Positions 6,328 to 6,421 of a stretch of DNA of 6,421 nucleotides are shown in pieces. Numbering within the stretch: position 1 is the first letter of the stretch; every line of letters starts with the position of its first letter. The DNA is from Clostridiales bacterium (GTDB taxonomy: Bacteria; Bacillota_A; Clostridia; Oscillospirales; Acutalibacteraceae). The notes under the pieces were generated by a model that worked only from the letters and a program-made list of their open reading frames with translations, ran no database searches and had not been told where the DNA came from. Where the stretch lies: contig VSOH01000089.1 of NCBI GenBank assembly GCA_009774735.1, forward strand, positions 1-6,421. Direction: 5' to 3'. A program made the position numbers and the translations under genes.

Positions 6328-6356
6328 TTGACTTTTTACTTGCATTATTGTATTAT
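6328..6356 (+). promoter_or_regulatory. Strong sigma-A type promoter of the tRNA gene
   Basis: TTGACT (6328-6333) and TATTAT (6351-6356) each match consensus at 5 of 6 positions and are exactly 17 bp apart. Predicted initiation is near A6362 or G6364, about 26-28 nt before the mature tRNA 5' end, which is a normal leader for a tRNA operon. Confidence 0.85.
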
Positions 6357-6360
6357 TTAA

Positions 6361-6390
6361 CACGTCGCTAGACTGCGATATGGCGATGTG
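6361..6390 (+). other. Leader hairpin just before the tRNA, containing an 8-bp direct repeat
   Basis: CACGTCGCTA (6361-6370) can pair with TGGCGATGTG (6381-6390) over ten positions, two of them G-U, with a 10-nt loop. The 3' arm ends on the first base of the tRNA. GCGATATG (6375-6382) and GCGATGTG (6383-6390) form a tandem repeat with one mismatch. TCGC (6365-6368) can therefore pair with either copy of GCGA. No T-tract follows, so it is not a terminator. Function is unknown; it may simply be leader removed by RNase P. Confidence 0.5.
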
Positions 6391-6421
6391 GGAGCATAGC
6401 TCAGCTGGGAGAGCATCTGCC
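6390..6421 (+). tRNA. 5' part of a tRNA gene, probably tRNA-Val, cut by the window edge
   Basis: The first 32 nt of a tRNA are present: acceptor 5' strand GGGAGCA, TA at positions 8-9, and D-arm GCTC/GAGC closing the loop AGCTGGGA. A26 follows, then the anticodon-stem 5' strand TCTGC and C32. The anticodon lies just outside the window. The sequence resembles, from memory, clostridial tRNA-Val(UAC) genes. tRNA-Ala is the main alternative, because it often shares the D-arm and CTGCC. Being a tRNA is nearly certain; the isotype is only likely. The strong promoter suggests it is the first gene of a tRNA cluster. Confidence 0.9.

Larger units (their letters stand above)
6277..6389 (+). other. A/T-rich intergenic region between hslO and the tRNA gene
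   Basis: There is no coding sequence here. It begins with a weak A/T stem (TAACTT 6289-6294 with AAGTTA 6302-6307, 7-nt loop) that is followed by A rather than T residues. This is therefore not a normal + strand terminator. It then holds phased A-tracts, the tRNA promoter and the tRNA leader, each listed separately. Confidence 0.8.

Noticed and set aside
6361..6421. T-box or other riboswitch before the tRNA
   Set aside because: The leader is under 30 nt and leads straight into a tRNA with no terminator/antiterminator or coding gene, so no riboswitch can be supported.
1..6421. Defence island, mobile element, CRISPR array or new multi-gene system
   Set aside because: No repeats of the needed kind, transposase, integrase, nuclease or att-like ends were seen. 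All six genes belong to known families in compact housekeeping operons.

Overview
The window looks like ordinary chromosomal DNA from a low-to-moderate G+C Gram-positive anaerobe of the class Clostridia, possibly a gut Ruminococcaceae/Oscillospiraceae relative. This is inferred from A/T-rich intergenic DNA, strong AGGAG-type ribosome binding sites, the lon-engB order usual in Firmicutes, a YerC/YecD-type TrpR-like regulator, and cysteine-rich proteins. All genes are on the + strand and tightly packed. No mobile element, CRISPR array, phage gene or insertion sequence is visible.

Region 1 (1-4331) is the distal part of an operon whose promoter lies off the left edge. It holds lon (ATP-dependent protease), engB/ysxC (ribosome-assembly GTPase) and lysA (diaminopimelate decarboxylase, last step of lysine synthesis). 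The gaps are only 7 and 3 nt, and the operon closes with a clear rho-independent terminator at 4302-4331. In Firmicutes, tig, clpX or clpP often precede lon, but that part is not in the window.

Region 2 (4329-6276) is a second operon. A good extended -10 promoter (TTTACA, 17 bp, TAAAAT) begins inside the T-tract of the previous terminator. It drives a YerC-like DNA-binding protein, a class I SAM-dependent methyltransferase that starts at GTG and overlaps yerC by 11 nt, and hslO (Hsp33, redox-regulated holdase chaperone).

Region 3 (6277-6421) has no protein gene. It carries three A-tracts spaced about 10.5 bp apart, a near-consensus promoter (TTGACT, 17 bp, TATTAT), a short leader able to form a hairpin, and the first 32 nt of a tRNA (probably tRNA-Val) cut by the right edge. 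I see no good terminator after hslO.

The first operon serves protein quality control, ribosome maturation and amino-acid/cell-wall precursor supply. The second joins a regulator, a methyltransferase of unknown substrate and a redox chaperone. I found no clearly novel system. The most interesting points are the curved-DNA/UP-like region and leader hairpin of the tRNA gene, the altered active-site motifs of LysA, and the regulator-methyltransferase-chaperone grouping.
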